Of a stretch of DNA of 64,000 nucleotides, positions 17,677-25,246 are shown piece after piece. The position numbers and the translations under genes are program-made. The notes beneath the pieces are model-generated. The model made no database searches, had not been told where the DNA came from, and was given only the letters and a program-made list of their open reading frames with translations. The stretch is from Streptomyces albicerus (GTDB lineage Bacteria; Actinomycetota; Actinomycetes; Streptomycetales; Streptomycetaceae), in contig NZ_VWMY01000008.1 in the NCBI RefSeq assembly GCF_008905045.1, positions 1-64,000 on the forward strand, read 5' to 3'. Positions within the stretch are counted from its first letter, which is position 1. Every line of letters begins with the position of its first letter.

Positions 17677-18609
17677 GTGAACGACGTGATCCTCTCCCGC
17701 ATCGCCGAAGCGCTGACCTGGACGGGCCGCTATGTCGAACGGGCCGACGCCACCGGCCGCATCCTCGACGCCTATCTGCACCGGCTCCTCGAAGACCCCT
17801 GGCGGGACGAGGACGTGGCCTGCCGCTCGCTGTACGCGATCCTCGGCGTCGACGCGGGGGACGAACGCGTCGACATGCAGCAGGTACTGGATCAGCTGGC
17901 CTTCGACGGGCGCTCGACCTGCTCCATCGAGGGCGCGCTGGGCGCCGCCCGGCTGAACGCGCGCAGCGCCCGCGAGGCCGTCTCCTCCGAGATGTGGGAG
18001 TGCCTCAACTCCACCTGGCACGCCCTCGCCGACCAGCGCCTCGCGGCCCGCCGCACCGGCCCGTACGCCTATCTGGAGCTGGTCAGGCGCCGGGCGGCGC
18101 TGTTCTTCGGGCTCGCCGACTCGACGATGAGCCGGGACGACAGCTGGCGTTTCGTCGTCCTCGGCAGGAGCCTGGAGCGGGTGGACATGACCGTACGACT
18201 GCTGTCCGTACGGGTGCTGGACGCGCCGCACGCGCCCGACTGGCCGACGCTGCTCAGCGCGAGCGGGGCGGACGAGGCGTACGCGCGGGTGTACGGCGGT
18301 TTCGGGGACACCGCCCGGGTGGCCGAATTCCTCATCATGGACCGGCACTTCCCGCGTTCGGTGCTGCACGCGCTGACCACCGCGGAGGAGTGCCTGGCGG
18401 CGCTCGGCCGCGCGCGCCAGGACCCGGCACGCCGCCCGATCGGCAGGATGCGCACCCGCCTCGAGTACCTGGACTCGACGGCCCTGGAGGACGTACTCCC
18501 GTCCCTTCTCCAGGAGTTGCAGTCGTCCTGCATGACGTCCGCCGAGGCGGTCGCGGAGAAGTTCTTCCCGTACCAGGGGCCCGTCGAGTGGGCCCAGGAA
18601 GGAGCGTGA
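17677..18609 (+). CDS. Alpha-E domain-containing protein (DUF403)
   Basis: A 310-aa all-helical protein. Diagnostic segments are LSRIAEALTWTGRYVERADATGRILDAYLH at the N-terminus (Trp, Arg and Glu conserved), NARSAREAVSSEMWECLNSTW in the centre and DSWRFVVLGRSLERVDMTVRLL. The family has no known catalytic activity and occurs as the middle gene of ATP-grasp/alpha-E/transglutaminase operons. GTG 17677 has an ideal AGGAGGT 6 nt upstream. The following transglutaminase starts 8 nt after its stop, so this is one operon. Confidence 0.92.
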   Translation: MNDVILSRIAEALTWTGRYVERADATGRILDAYLHRLLEDPWRDEDVACRSLYAILGVDAGDERVDMQQVLDQLAFDGRSTCSIEGALGAARLNARSAREAVSSEMWECLNSTWHALADQRLAARRTGPYAYLELVRRRAALFFGLADSTMSRDDSWRFVVLGRSLERVDMTVRLLSVRVLDAPHAPDWPTLLSASGADEAYARVYGGFGDTARVAEFLIMDRHFPRSVLHALTTAEECLAALGRARQDPARRPIGRMRTRLEYLDSTALEDVLPSLLQELQSSCMTSAEAVAEKFFPYQGPVEWAQEGA

Positions 18610-18617
18610 GGACGCCG

Positions 18618-19460
18618 ATGACACGCCGACTCCGCATCCGCCACATCACCCGCGTCTCGTACGCACAGGCCGCGGTCTCCTCCCACAACGAGGTCCGCAT
18701 GACCCCGCTGACGCTCCCCGGCCAGACGACGCTGGACGCCCGGGTGCTGGTGAACCCGTCCACCGCCACCTGGTCGTACTGGGACTACTGGGGCACCCAG
18801 GTCACCGGCTTCGACCTGATGGAGCCGCACGAGGACCTGACGATCACAGCGGTGAGCCTGGTGGAGACGGCCCCGCCGGCCGGTCTGCCCGTTGCCCCCT
18901 CCTGGACCGAGGTGGCCGAACGGGTCGCGAACTCCCGCCTGTTGGAACAGGCGGTACAGACCTCGCGCACAGCCGTCCCCGAAGAGCTGATCGACCGGGC
19001 CCGTACGGCCGCCGCGGGCCTGGATCCCCACGAAACGGCCGTGGCGGTCTCTCACCTGGTCGCGGACCGGGTCTCGTACATCCCCGGCTCCACCGGAGTG
19101 AACACCAGCGCCGCCGAGGCCTGGGAGCAGGGCGCGGGCGTCTGCCAGGACATTGCCCACCTCACGGCGGGACTCCTCCGCGCCCTGGGCCTCCCCACCC
19201 GCTATGTCTCCGGCTACCTCCACCCGGAACGCGACGCCGAACTCCACCGCCCCGTCGCCGGCCAGAGCCACGCCTGGATCGAGTACTGGGCGGGCGACTG
19301 GGCCGGCTACGACCCCACCAACCGCACCCGCGCCGACGAGTCCCACGTGGTCGTCGGCCGCGGCCGCGACTACGACGACGTGACCCCGCACAAGGGGGTG
19401 TACCGGGGAGTGGCCGGAGGACCGCCGGAGGTGACGGTGGAGTTCACGCGGGTGGCGTGA
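18618..19460 (+). CDS. Transglutaminase-like cysteine protease family protein
   Basis: A 280-aa protein with an N-terminal bacterial transglutaminase-associated beta domain (RIRHITRVSYAQAAVSSHNEVRMTP) and a C-terminal papain-like core. The catalytic triad is visible as Cys in GVCQDIAHL, His in SHAWIEYW and Asp in GYDPTN. It is third in the ATP-grasp operon and may cleave or crosslink the product of the ligase. No signal peptide is present, so it is cytoplasmic. Start ATG 18618. Confidence 0.92.
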   Translation: MTRRLRIRHITRVSYAQAAVSSHNEVRMTPLTLPGQTTLDARVLVNPSTATWSYWDYWGTQVTGFDLMEPHEDLTITAVSLVETAPPAGLPVAPSWTEVAERVANSRLLEQAVQTSRTAVPEELIDRARTAAAGLDPHETAVAVSHLVADRVSYIPGSTGVNTSAAEAWEQGAGVCQDIAHLTAGLLRALGLPTRYVSGYLHPERDAELHRPVAGQSHAWIEYWAGDWAGYDPTNRTRADESHVVVGRGRDYDDVTPHKGVYRGVAGGPPEVTVEFTRVA

Positions 19461-19484
19461 ACGGAGCTCCACCGGAGGGTGGGC

Positions 19485-19551
19485 GGGTCAGGACGCCTTC
19501 ACGCAGATGCGCAGATGCGTGGATGCGTGGATGCGTGGATGATCCTGACCC
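19485..19551. terminator. Long-loop inverted repeat with 8-bp tandem repeats
   Basis: GGGTCAGGA (19485-19493) pairs with TCCTGACCC (19543-19551). The loop contains three perfect copies of GATGCGTG (19514-19537) plus partial ones. It lies between two convergent genes, so transcription termination is likely; the repeats may vary between strains. Confidence 0.5.
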
Positions 19552-19583
19552 GTCCCGGTTACGCGCGTCGACGTCGAACAGAA

Positions 19584-20696
19584 CTACTTGATGTCGAGGG
19601 ACTCGCACGCCGCCTTGTACTTGGACGTGCAGATCTGGTCGACCGTGTAGATGCCGTCCCGGATGACCGTGGACATGACGGTGTCCTTGGTCAGGGCGGA
19701 GACCTGGAGGAGGTTGGCCGGAATGTTCTCGTTGCTGGGGCTGGAGACCTTGTCGGGGGTGAGGGCGTCGAACTCGATGCCGTGGCCGCGGACGCGGGCC
19801 ACGGCCATCTCGGCGGCGGTCTCGGCCTCCTGCGGGTACGGCTTGTAGACGCTCATGAACTGGTCGCCGATGACGATGCGCTGCACCGCGTCGAGCTCCG
19901 CGTCCTGGCCGGTGACCGGCGGCAGGTCGGTGACGCCCGCGGCCTTGAGCGCGGAGATGACGCCGCCCGCCATGCCGTCGTTGGCGGAGTACACGCCGGC
20001 GATGTTGTCCACGCCGATGGAGGAGATGGCCGCCATCATGTTGGCCCGGGCGTTCGACGGCTTCCAGTCCTTGGTGTCGTACCGCTTGGCGATGGTCACC
20101 TTGCCGTCGAGCTCGGCGAGCGCGCCCGCCTTGAACTGGGCGGCGTTCGGGTCCGTCACCGCGCCGTTCATCATGACGATCTTCTGGGACTTGTCGTCGT
20201 CCAGCGCGTCGACCAGGGCCCGGCCCTGCACCTGGCCGACCGCCTCGTTGTCGAACGAGACGTACGCGTCGATCGGGCCCTCGGCCAGCCGGTCGTACGC
20301 GATGACGGGAATCCCCGCGTCCTTGGCCTTCTTCACACCGGAGGCGATGGCCTTGGAGTCCACCGCGTCCACGAGCAGTACGTCGACCTTGTCGTCGATC
20401 ATCTGCGTGAGCTGCTTGTTCTGTGCGTCGGCGTCCTGCTCGGCGTTGGCGTAGACGACCTTCCCCTTGCCGTCGGTCAGCAGGTCGACCCTCTTCTTGA
20501 CGATGGGGTAGTCGAACTTCTCGTAGCGGGAGTTCGCCTTCTCCGGGAGCAGCAGGCCCACCGTGATGTCGTCACCCTTGGTCGGGCTCGCTTCCGCTCC
20601 GTCGCTGCTCCCGTCGAGCACTCCGCACGCGGCGAGCGTGAGGGTCAGAGTGGAAGCAGTGATGCTTATGGCGGTTCGACGTATGGCGCTGTTCAC
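19584..20696 (-). CDS. Periplasmic-type sugar-binding lipoprotein (xylose/ChvE-like)
   Basis: A 370-aa exported solute receptor. It has a lipoprotein signal with lipobox LAAC (Cys24), then a type-1 periplasmic-binding fold: ITVGLLLPEKANSRYEKFDYP, NAEQDADAQNKQLTQMIDDKVDVLLVDAVD, IPVIAYDRLAEG, GVYSANDGMAGG and PPVTGQDAELDAVQRI. The latter segments are typical of xylose- and multiple-sugar-binding proteins (XylF/ChvE). GTG 20696 has GGAAGG 8 nt upstream. The ATPase and permease that normally follow are missing nearby, so it either serves a transporter elsewhere or acts as a sensor. Confidence 0.9.
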   Translation of the reverse strand: MNSAIRRTAISITASTLTLTLAACGVLDGSSDGAEASPTKGDDITVGLLLPEKANSRYEKFDYPIVKKRVDLLTDGKGKVVYANAEQDADAQNKQLTQMIDDKVDVLLVDAVDSKAIASGVKKAKDAGIPVIAYDRLAEGPIDAYVSFDNEAVGQVQGRALVDALDDDKSQKIVMMNGAVTDPNAAQFKAGALAELDGKVTIAKRYDTKDWKPSNARANMMAAISSIGVDNIAGVYSANDGMAGGVISALKAAGVTDLPPVTGQDAELDAVQRIVIGDQFMSVYKPYPQEAETAAEMAVARVRGHGIEFDALTPDKVSSPSNENIPANLLQVSALTKDTVMSTVIRDGIYTVDQICTSKYKAACESLDIK

Positions 20697-21093
20697 TTCG
20701 GGTGCCTTCCGGACGAGGGCGCAAGTGCGTGCCCAGGTGACGAAAAGCCAACGCGGGGGTTCCCGAGGCGTCAAGGAGTAACTGCTAACGAGATCGCAAC
20801 AGAAACCTGTGGAGAGACCGGGGTGATGTCGGGGGGATCCGCCGGACGGGGGCCCACAGGGCCGTCGTACGAGGCGAGCGGGCGGGATGGCACAGGGGTG
20901 GGCGGAAGGGCCGGAGCGGAGCAGAGCGGGGGAGAACGGGGAAGAACGGGGCAGAACACCACGTCCGGGTCAGTGAAGGCACCTGATCAGCCGCGTACGG
21001 ATTGCGGCGGCGCGGCTCTCGGAAGTTGCTGGGAGGAGTTGCCGGGACCAGACAGCTCGTCCCGCTCACGTCCCCACTCGCGTTGGAGTCACC

Positions 21094-21591
21094 ATGCGCA
21101 CGATCTCCCGATGCCTCATACCTCTCATGGCGGCCGGCTGCCTGGCCTTGACGGCCGGTACGCCCGCGACGGCCGCCCCGGCCGACACCGGTGCCGCACC
21201 GAAGGCAGCGCCCGCCCCCCTCCCCGACGCGTGTGACGTCGACTGGACCAAGCTCGGCCTCACCGGATCCGACACTCTCCACGAGGCGATCGTCGCCTGC
21301 GTCGAGCAGTACATGGAGCGCGACCTCGAAAGCTGGGAAAGCTGGCTCCAGGCCCCGTCGAAGCCGCCCAAGGAGCAGGAGAACTCCACAGAGACCGAGG
21401 CCGAGACAGAGACCGGGACGGGGACGGCCGAGGCGGAGAAGGACTGGGCCGGGGCCGACGTGGCGGACTGGACCGGGGCCGACGTGGCGAACTGGCTGGG
21501 AGCCGACGCGGTGGACTGGCTCGGGGCCGACGCGGTGGACTGGGCCTCCGACCTGGCCTGCGACCTGGCCGAGATCTTCGACGAGCCGTAG
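21094..21591 (+). CDS. Secreted protein with heptad-like W-x-G-A-D repeats
   Basis: A 165-aa product. The Sec signal peptide (RCLIPLMAAGCLALTAGTPATA) is followed by a short helical domain with two Cys (PDACDVDWTKLGL, EAIVACVEQYM), an acidic Thr/Glu linker and a C-terminal repeat of about 7 residues: AGADVADW, TGADVANW, LGADAVDW, LGADAVDW, then ASDLACDLAEIFDEP. The regular Trp spacing with acidic faces suggests an amphipathic helix or stacked array. I do not recognise a family. It stands alone between the sugar-binding lipoprotein and a DHFR-fold gene. Confidence 0.8.
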   Translation: MRTISRCLIPLMAAGCLALTAGTPATAAPADTGAAPKAAPAPLPDACDVDWTKLGLTGSDTLHEAIVACVEQYMERDLESWESWLQAPSKPPKEQENSTETEAETETGTGTAEAEKDWAGADVADWTGADVANWLGADAVDWLGADAVDWASDLACDLAEIFDEP

Positions 21592-21760
21592 GCGCGCCGC
21601 CCGGCTCGGTGACCCGACGGAGGACACGGGGAAGGGGCTGGTCGGTGACCGCCTCTTCCCCCTGGTCCTCCCTCCCCCCAGCTCTCCCTAGTTGTGCCAC
21701 GCCGCATCACGGCGACGCGCTTGCCCGCGCCCGGCTCCTGCGATGGAGTGGCACTGGCAT

Positions 21761-21825
21761 TCCGATCCGCCCCGATCCGCCCCGATCCGCTCCGATCCGA
21801 TCCGATCCGATCCGATCCGCCCCGA
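21761..21825. repeat. GATCC-type tandem repeat upstream of DHFR-fold gene
   Basis: A 10-bp unit (CCGATCCGCC) occurs about three times and then collapses to a 5-bp unit (GATCC) repeated about five times, ending about 20 nt before the ATG at 21847. It occupies the 5' leader or promoter of the DHFR-fold gene, so length change could alter expression. Confidence 0.8.
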
Positions 21826-21846
21826 CACTCCACGGCGAGGTCAGCG

Positions 21847-22428
21847 ATGCGAAAGATCATCCTGAGCATGTCCGTCTCCCTCGACGGGTTCTTCGAGGGG
21901 CCGAACCGCGAGATTGACTGGCACACGGTCGACGACGAACTGCTGCGGCACTTCAACGCGCGCATCGGAGCGCTGGGCGGCCTCCTGACCGGCCGTGTCA
22001 CACACGAGCTGATGGCGGAGTTCTGGCCGACCGCGGACCAGGACCCGGAGCTCTCCGAGCCCATGCGCGAGTTCGCCGGCATCTGGCGGGACATGCCGAA
22101 GATCGTGTTCTCACGGACGCTGGAGAAGGCCGACTGGAACGCGACCGTCGTACGGGAGGTCGTACCCGAGGCGATCAGGGCGCTCAAGGAACAGGCCGAC
22201 GGGGACCTCGTGGTCGGCGGGGCGAATCTCGCGGCGGAGTTCCGGCGGCACGACCTGATCGATGAGTACTCGATCTACGTCCACCCGGTCCTCCTCGGCC
22301 GCGGCAACCCTCTCTTCCGCGAAACCGACGCCCTCGCCCGCCTCCGCCTCACCGAATCCCGCGTCTTCGGCAACGGCGTGGTGCTCCTGCGCTACGAGCG
22401 CCTAAGCGCTCCGCTGGAAGAACGGTGA
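21847..22428 (+). CDS. Dihydrofolate reductase / RibD C-terminal-like family protein
   Basis: A 193-aa single-domain protein of the DHFR fold. MRKIILSMSVSLDGFFEGP is the typical N-terminal strand, LLTGRVTHELMAEFWP the cofactor loop, KIVFSRTLEKADWNATVV follows, DLVVGGANLAAEF is the NADPH-binding strand and IYVHPVLLGRGNPLF the end. Such YyaP/RibD-like proteins are predicted NAD(P)H reductases without folate specificity. ATG 21847 starts at the first conserved residue; the longer open frame upstream covers the GATCC repeat. Confidence 0.9.
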   Translation: MRKIILSMSVSLDGFFEGPNREIDWHTVDDELLRHFNARIGALGGLLTGRVTHELMAEFWPTADQDPELSEPMREFAGIWRDMPKIVFSRTLEKADWNATVVREVVPEAIRALKEQADGDLVVGGANLAAEFRRHDLIDEYSIYVHPVLLGRGNPLFRETDALARLRLTESRVFGNGVVLLRYERLSAPLEER

Positions 22429-22446
22429 TGAACCTCCGGGCCGGTG

Positions 22447-22515
22447 GGGGCTGGTCGCGCCCACGCGGCGGAGCCGCATATCAATACAGCCCCGCGCCCC
22501 TTACGGGGCGCGGTA
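22447..22515. repeat. Diverged copy of the intergenic palindrome family
   Basis: GGGCTGGTCGCGC is the reverse complement of GCGCGACCAGCCC in the 32124 element, followed by a GCGGCGGAGCCGC hairpin and CCCCGCGCCCC TTACGGGGCGCGG. It lies between convergent genes and may terminate both. Confidence 0.55.
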
Positions 22516-22526
22516 CCTCACGCCGT

Positions 22527-22901
22527 TCAGTCCTTGTCGTGCCCCTCGTGCGGGCGGTCGGGAAAACGGAGGAGGCGGGCCGGGGGCGGGGCCGGGAAGT
22601 CCTCGGTGTCGGGGTGCTCGCCGGGGTCGGAGCCGGGGCGGGCCGACGGACGGGCCGGGCCTTCGAGGTGCTGCCGGCCGGTGGCGCGGGCGTGTTCGTC
22701 CCAGCCCGCGCGGAACCAGTTCAGCTGGTGACGCTGGAGTTCTTCCTCGGTGAGGACGCGGACGGACTCCGGACCCGCCGTCCTGACCTTCTCGGCGAAT
22801 ACGGCGAGGAGTTCGCCCATGAGTACGGCGACGCGTTCCGTCTCGTCGCCACGGCCCCCTCCTGGATTCCCCATGCCGCGCCCCGGCCCCTTCGCCGTCA
22901 A
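22527..22901 (-). CDS. Hypothetical protein coupled to XRE regulator
   Basis: A 124-aa protein with no recognised domain. Residues 20-75 are a helical region (TERVAVLMGELLAVFAEKVRTAG, EEELQRHQLNWFRAGWDEHARATG). The ends are disordered, rich in Pro, Gly and charged residues. Its ATG overlaps the stop of the upstream XRE gene (ATGA at 22898-22901), so they are translated together. It might modulate that regulator, in the manner of the second proteins of XRE/DUF397-type pairs, but it does not resemble DUF397. Confidence 0.72.
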   Translation of the reverse strand: MTAKGPGRGMGNPGGGRGDETERVAVLMGELLAVFAEKVRTAGPESVRVLTEEELQRHQLNWFRAGWDEHARATGRQHLEGPARPSARPGSDPGEHPDTEDFPAPPPARLLRFPDRPHEGHDKD

Positions 22902-23371
22902 CCGCCCTCCGGCAGGAACTGCCGCGCCACCTTGGCGAACAGGTCCCGCAGTTCGGGCGGGACGCCCATGCGGCGAGCGGCCTCCTCCGGGCTGAGCAAC
23001 GTGTGGCCCTCGCCGCTCCCGTCCCAGCCCCCGTCACCGTCCACGGGGCGACCGCCACCCGTGAGCGGCAGATCGTCCTCGGTCAGCCGGCCCGAGCGGA
23101 TGAGCATCTCCCGCAACGGCACGCCGAGCACGGCCGCGATGCGCCGCATCGTCTCCAGGTCGGGCATGGACTGCCGCTGGAGCAGCCGGCTGACGGCGGC
23201 CCTGTGCACTCCGGCGTCATCGGCGAGCTTCGAACGGCCACCGCCTCGCGGGCTGTCGATGTCGTAGCCGCGGCCGCGCAGCAGATCCTCGATCCAGCCG
23301 GCGAACTCCTCGAGTCCCGCGGCCCGGTAGGTGTGGTCTGTACGGGCTCCGGCCCGTGAGCTGGAACCCAT
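22898..23371 (-). CDS. XRE-family helix-turn-helix regulator
   Basis: A 157-aa protein with an HTH of the XRE type at about 15-75 (LEEFAGWIEDLLRGRGYDI, SKLADDAGVHRAAVSRLLQRQ, PDLETMRRIAAVLGV) and a C-terminal tail that ends in a short helix (VPPELRDLFAKVARQFL). ATG 23371 is supported by AGGAGAG 8 nt upstream; the frame open to 23683 has no such signal. It is first of a two-gene unit. The upstream region contains the direct repeat GCGCTCGCAC, a candidate autoregulatory site. Confidence 0.87.
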   Translation of the reverse strand: MGSSSRAGARTDHTYRAAGLEEFAGWIEDLLRGRGYDIDSPRGGGRSKLADDAGVHRAAVSRLLQRQSMPDLETMRRIAAVLGVPLREMLIRSGRLTEDDLPLTGGGRPVDGDGGWDGSGEGHTLLSPEEAARRMGVPPELRDLFAKVARQFLPEGG

Positions 23372-23689
23372 GTGTCCGCTCTCCTGTCGTCGCGGGGAGA
23401 GGGTACCTATCGCACCTGCACCGGCAAGTGTGCGCGCTCGCACGTAACCGTGGAGATTCGGCAACGAGTGCTCCACACAAGCCTGTTCAGGCACCGTCCG
23501 TAGCTCTGCCATCACACCAGCCCTCCCAGGCGAATCAACTTGCGCACGCGCTCGCACCATGCAACCCTGTTCGCTCGTTCGCAACGATCGAACATATGTT
23601 CCCATACCTGGGATGGGGTTGCAGCCGTAAGCGAACGGCTCGCACTGCGGCCGGTGCCCCGAAGAACTCGAAACGAAGGCCATCGATTC
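23372..23689. promoter_or_regulatory. Divergent intergenic region with GCGCTCGCAC direct repeats
   Basis: No gene is seen. GCGCTCGCAC occurs at 23434-23443 and 23548-23557. A related GTTCGCTCGTTCGCAACGATCGAAC cluster follows at about 23568-23593 with a GTTCG/CGAAC inverted repeat. These are plausible sites for the XRE regulator. Confidence 0.45.
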
Positions 23690-23767
23690 ATGGACACCGC
23701 ACTGAACCGCCCCGTGAGCACCGCCAAGCCGTTAACCGGCCCGATCACACCGGGAGGCCGCCGATGA
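23690..23767 (+). CDS. Possible 25-aa leader peptide
   Basis: A 25-codon frame (MDTALNRPVSTAKP ... PGGRR) whose TGA overlaps the ATG of the following gene (ATGA, 23764-23767). The overlap suggests translational coupling rather than chance. There is no strong ribosome site beyond GAAGGCC. It could be a regulatory leader or a very small protein. Confidence 0.35.
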   Translation: MDTALNRPVSTAKPLTGPITPGGRR

Positions 23768-24018
23768 ACTCGACCGAGGCCGAGGAGGTCGTCCTGGAGC
23801 TGGAGCGGCTGCGTCGCTCGGTGGACGTCGGCTTCGCCACCACCCGCGGCGATCTCGCGCTTCTCCTCCAGCGCGCCGACCAGACCGACAAGACCCTCGA
23901 CGAACACGAGGCGCGCATCGAGGCCCTGGAACGCACACGCTGGCCCTTGCCTTCCCTCGCGGCGGCAACGTCGTGCATGGCGCTGGCGCTGACGATCTGG
24001 CAGTCGCTGGGCCGGTAG
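23764..24018 (+). CDS. Small coiled-coil protein with C-terminal membrane anchor
   Basis: An 84-aa product. Residues 3-60 form a charged alpha-helical coiled coil (TEAEEVVLELERLRRSVDVG, LLLQRADQTDKTLDEHEARIEALE). Residues 62-82 are hydrophobic (PLPSLAAATSCMALALTIW), a single membrane helix. Proteins of this shape occur as accessory genes of actinobacterial mobile elements and phages. CGGGAGG stands 6 nt before the ATG. Function unknown. Confidence 0.7.
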   Translation: MNSTEAEEVVLELERLRRSVDVGFATTRGDLALLLQRADQTDKTLDEHEARIEALERTRWPLPSLAAATSCMALALTIWQSLGR

Positions 24019-24305
24019 CCCCACGCTGCGGGAGGGGGCCGACGGACTCGGCTTCTCGACTTCTCGGCTTCTTCCCGCAGCCGGGCCACTCGGACGACGG
24101 CAATCCATGGGCGTCGGCTCCGGTCGGGGGTGGGGATGACTGGCCCGCACCCGGCGAGCCTTGCTTCAGTACGGGAGGCTGTTCGAGCGGCTCGCCGATC
24201 ACGCCTTGGCCCCGATCGACGTATCGTCGGCCCCGGAAGCACACTCCGTGAAGGATCCTCTGGCCCTCATCCAGCACGTCCTCTACACCCTTTAGGGAGG
24301 CGCGG
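24019..24305. other. Intergenic, no gene recognised
   Basis: I see no conserved coding sequence or RNA here. Base composition is ordinary. Confidence 0.4.
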
Positions 24306-24413
24306 ATGCCTGAACTCAACTGGCAGAAGTCGACGTTCAACGGCGGCCCGCAGGACCTCGCCGGCCTTCTGCACCACGTCAGTGCAAACGCCCGCCCGCC
24401 TCACAACACCTGA
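24306..24413 (+). pseudogene. DUF397 stump
   Basis: A 35-codon frame starting MPELNWQKSTFNGG, the signature opening of DUF397 proteins, which normally continue with a Cys-Val-Glu motif. Here it diverges after NGG and stops. Its TGA overlaps the methyltransferase ATG (TGATG at 24411-24415). It is probably the remains of a DUF397 gene truncated by recombination, now acting at most as a leader peptide. Confidence 0.5.
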
Positions 24414-25153
24414 TGGCGGGCGAGGCCTTCGCTGATCCGCGGCTCGCCGCGATCTACGACCCGCTCGACCCCGACCGAAGCGACCTCGACGCATACGTCC
24501 GCATCGCGGAGGAGGTCGGGGCGCGTCAGGTCCTGGACATCGGCTGCGGGACAGGCGTGTTCGCGCTCCTGCTCGCCGATCGCCGTATCGAGGTCATCGG
24601 TGTCGATCCAGCCCAGGCATCCGTCGATGTGGCCCGCGGCAAGCCCGGCAGCGAACGGGTGCGCTGGATCTGCGGTGACGCGACAGCACTCCCTCCACTG
24701 CGGGTCGACCTCGCGACCATGACGGCGAACGTCGCCCAGGAGATGGTCGATCCCCACGCATGGCGGATGACACTGCGCGGAATCTACGAAGCTCTACGCC
24801 CCGGTGGCCATCTGGTCTTCGAGACCCGGGATCCGGCCAGGGGTGCCTGGTCGGAGTGGAACCGCGAGGCCTCGTACGGGATTACGGAGATTCCCGGCGT
24901 CGGCGCGGTCGAGAGCTGGGTCGATCTCATCAAGGTCAATGGACCGCTGGTGACGTTCCGCTGGACCTATGTGTTCGCCACAGACGGGCAGAAGCTGACG
25001 TCGGACTCGACGCTGCGTTTCCGCGAACGTGAGGAGATCGAGACGGAGCTGATCGCGCAGGGGTACGTGGTGGAGGACATCCGCGACGCACCCGACCGGC
25101 CGAGCCGGGAGTTCGTCTTCGTCGCACGGCGTCCGGGGTCCGGCCAGACCTGA
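24413..25153 (+). CDS. SAM-dependent methyltransferase (class I)
   Basis: A 246-aa Rossmann-fold methyltransferase. Motif I is VLDIGCGTGVFALLLA, the acidic end of strand 2 is VIGVDPA, then ICGDATALPP and post-motif RPGGHLVFETRDP. The C-terminal half (WSEWNREASYGITEIPGVG, RFREREEIETELIAQGY) is like the small-molecule methyltransferases of Streptomyces. Substrate unknown. It is coupled to the DUF397 stump. Confidence 0.9.
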   Translation: MAGEAFADPRLAAIYDPLDPDRSDLDAYVRIAEEVGARQVLDIGCGTGVFALLLADRRIEVIGVDPAQASVDVARGKPGSERVRWICGDATALPPLRVDLATMTANVAQEMVDPHAWRMTLRGIYEALRPGGHLVFETRDPARGAWSEWNREASYGITEIPGVGAVESWVDLIKVNGPLVTFRWTYVFATDGQKLTSDSTLRFREREEIETELIAQGYVVEDIRDAPDRPSREFVFVARRPGSGQT

Positions 25154-25246
25154 TGTCGGGTGGGGAACAGTACCCCGGCCGTGACGCGGCGCCCCAACCC
25201 CCGCGCTCGCAACCCCCAACCACCCGCACCCGCACCCGCACCCACG

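Noticed and set aside
21094-21591. Lanthipeptide-type precursor reading of the Trp-repeat protein
   Set aside because: A Sec signal and a length of 165 aa argue for an ordinary exported protein, and no modifying enzymes are adjacent.
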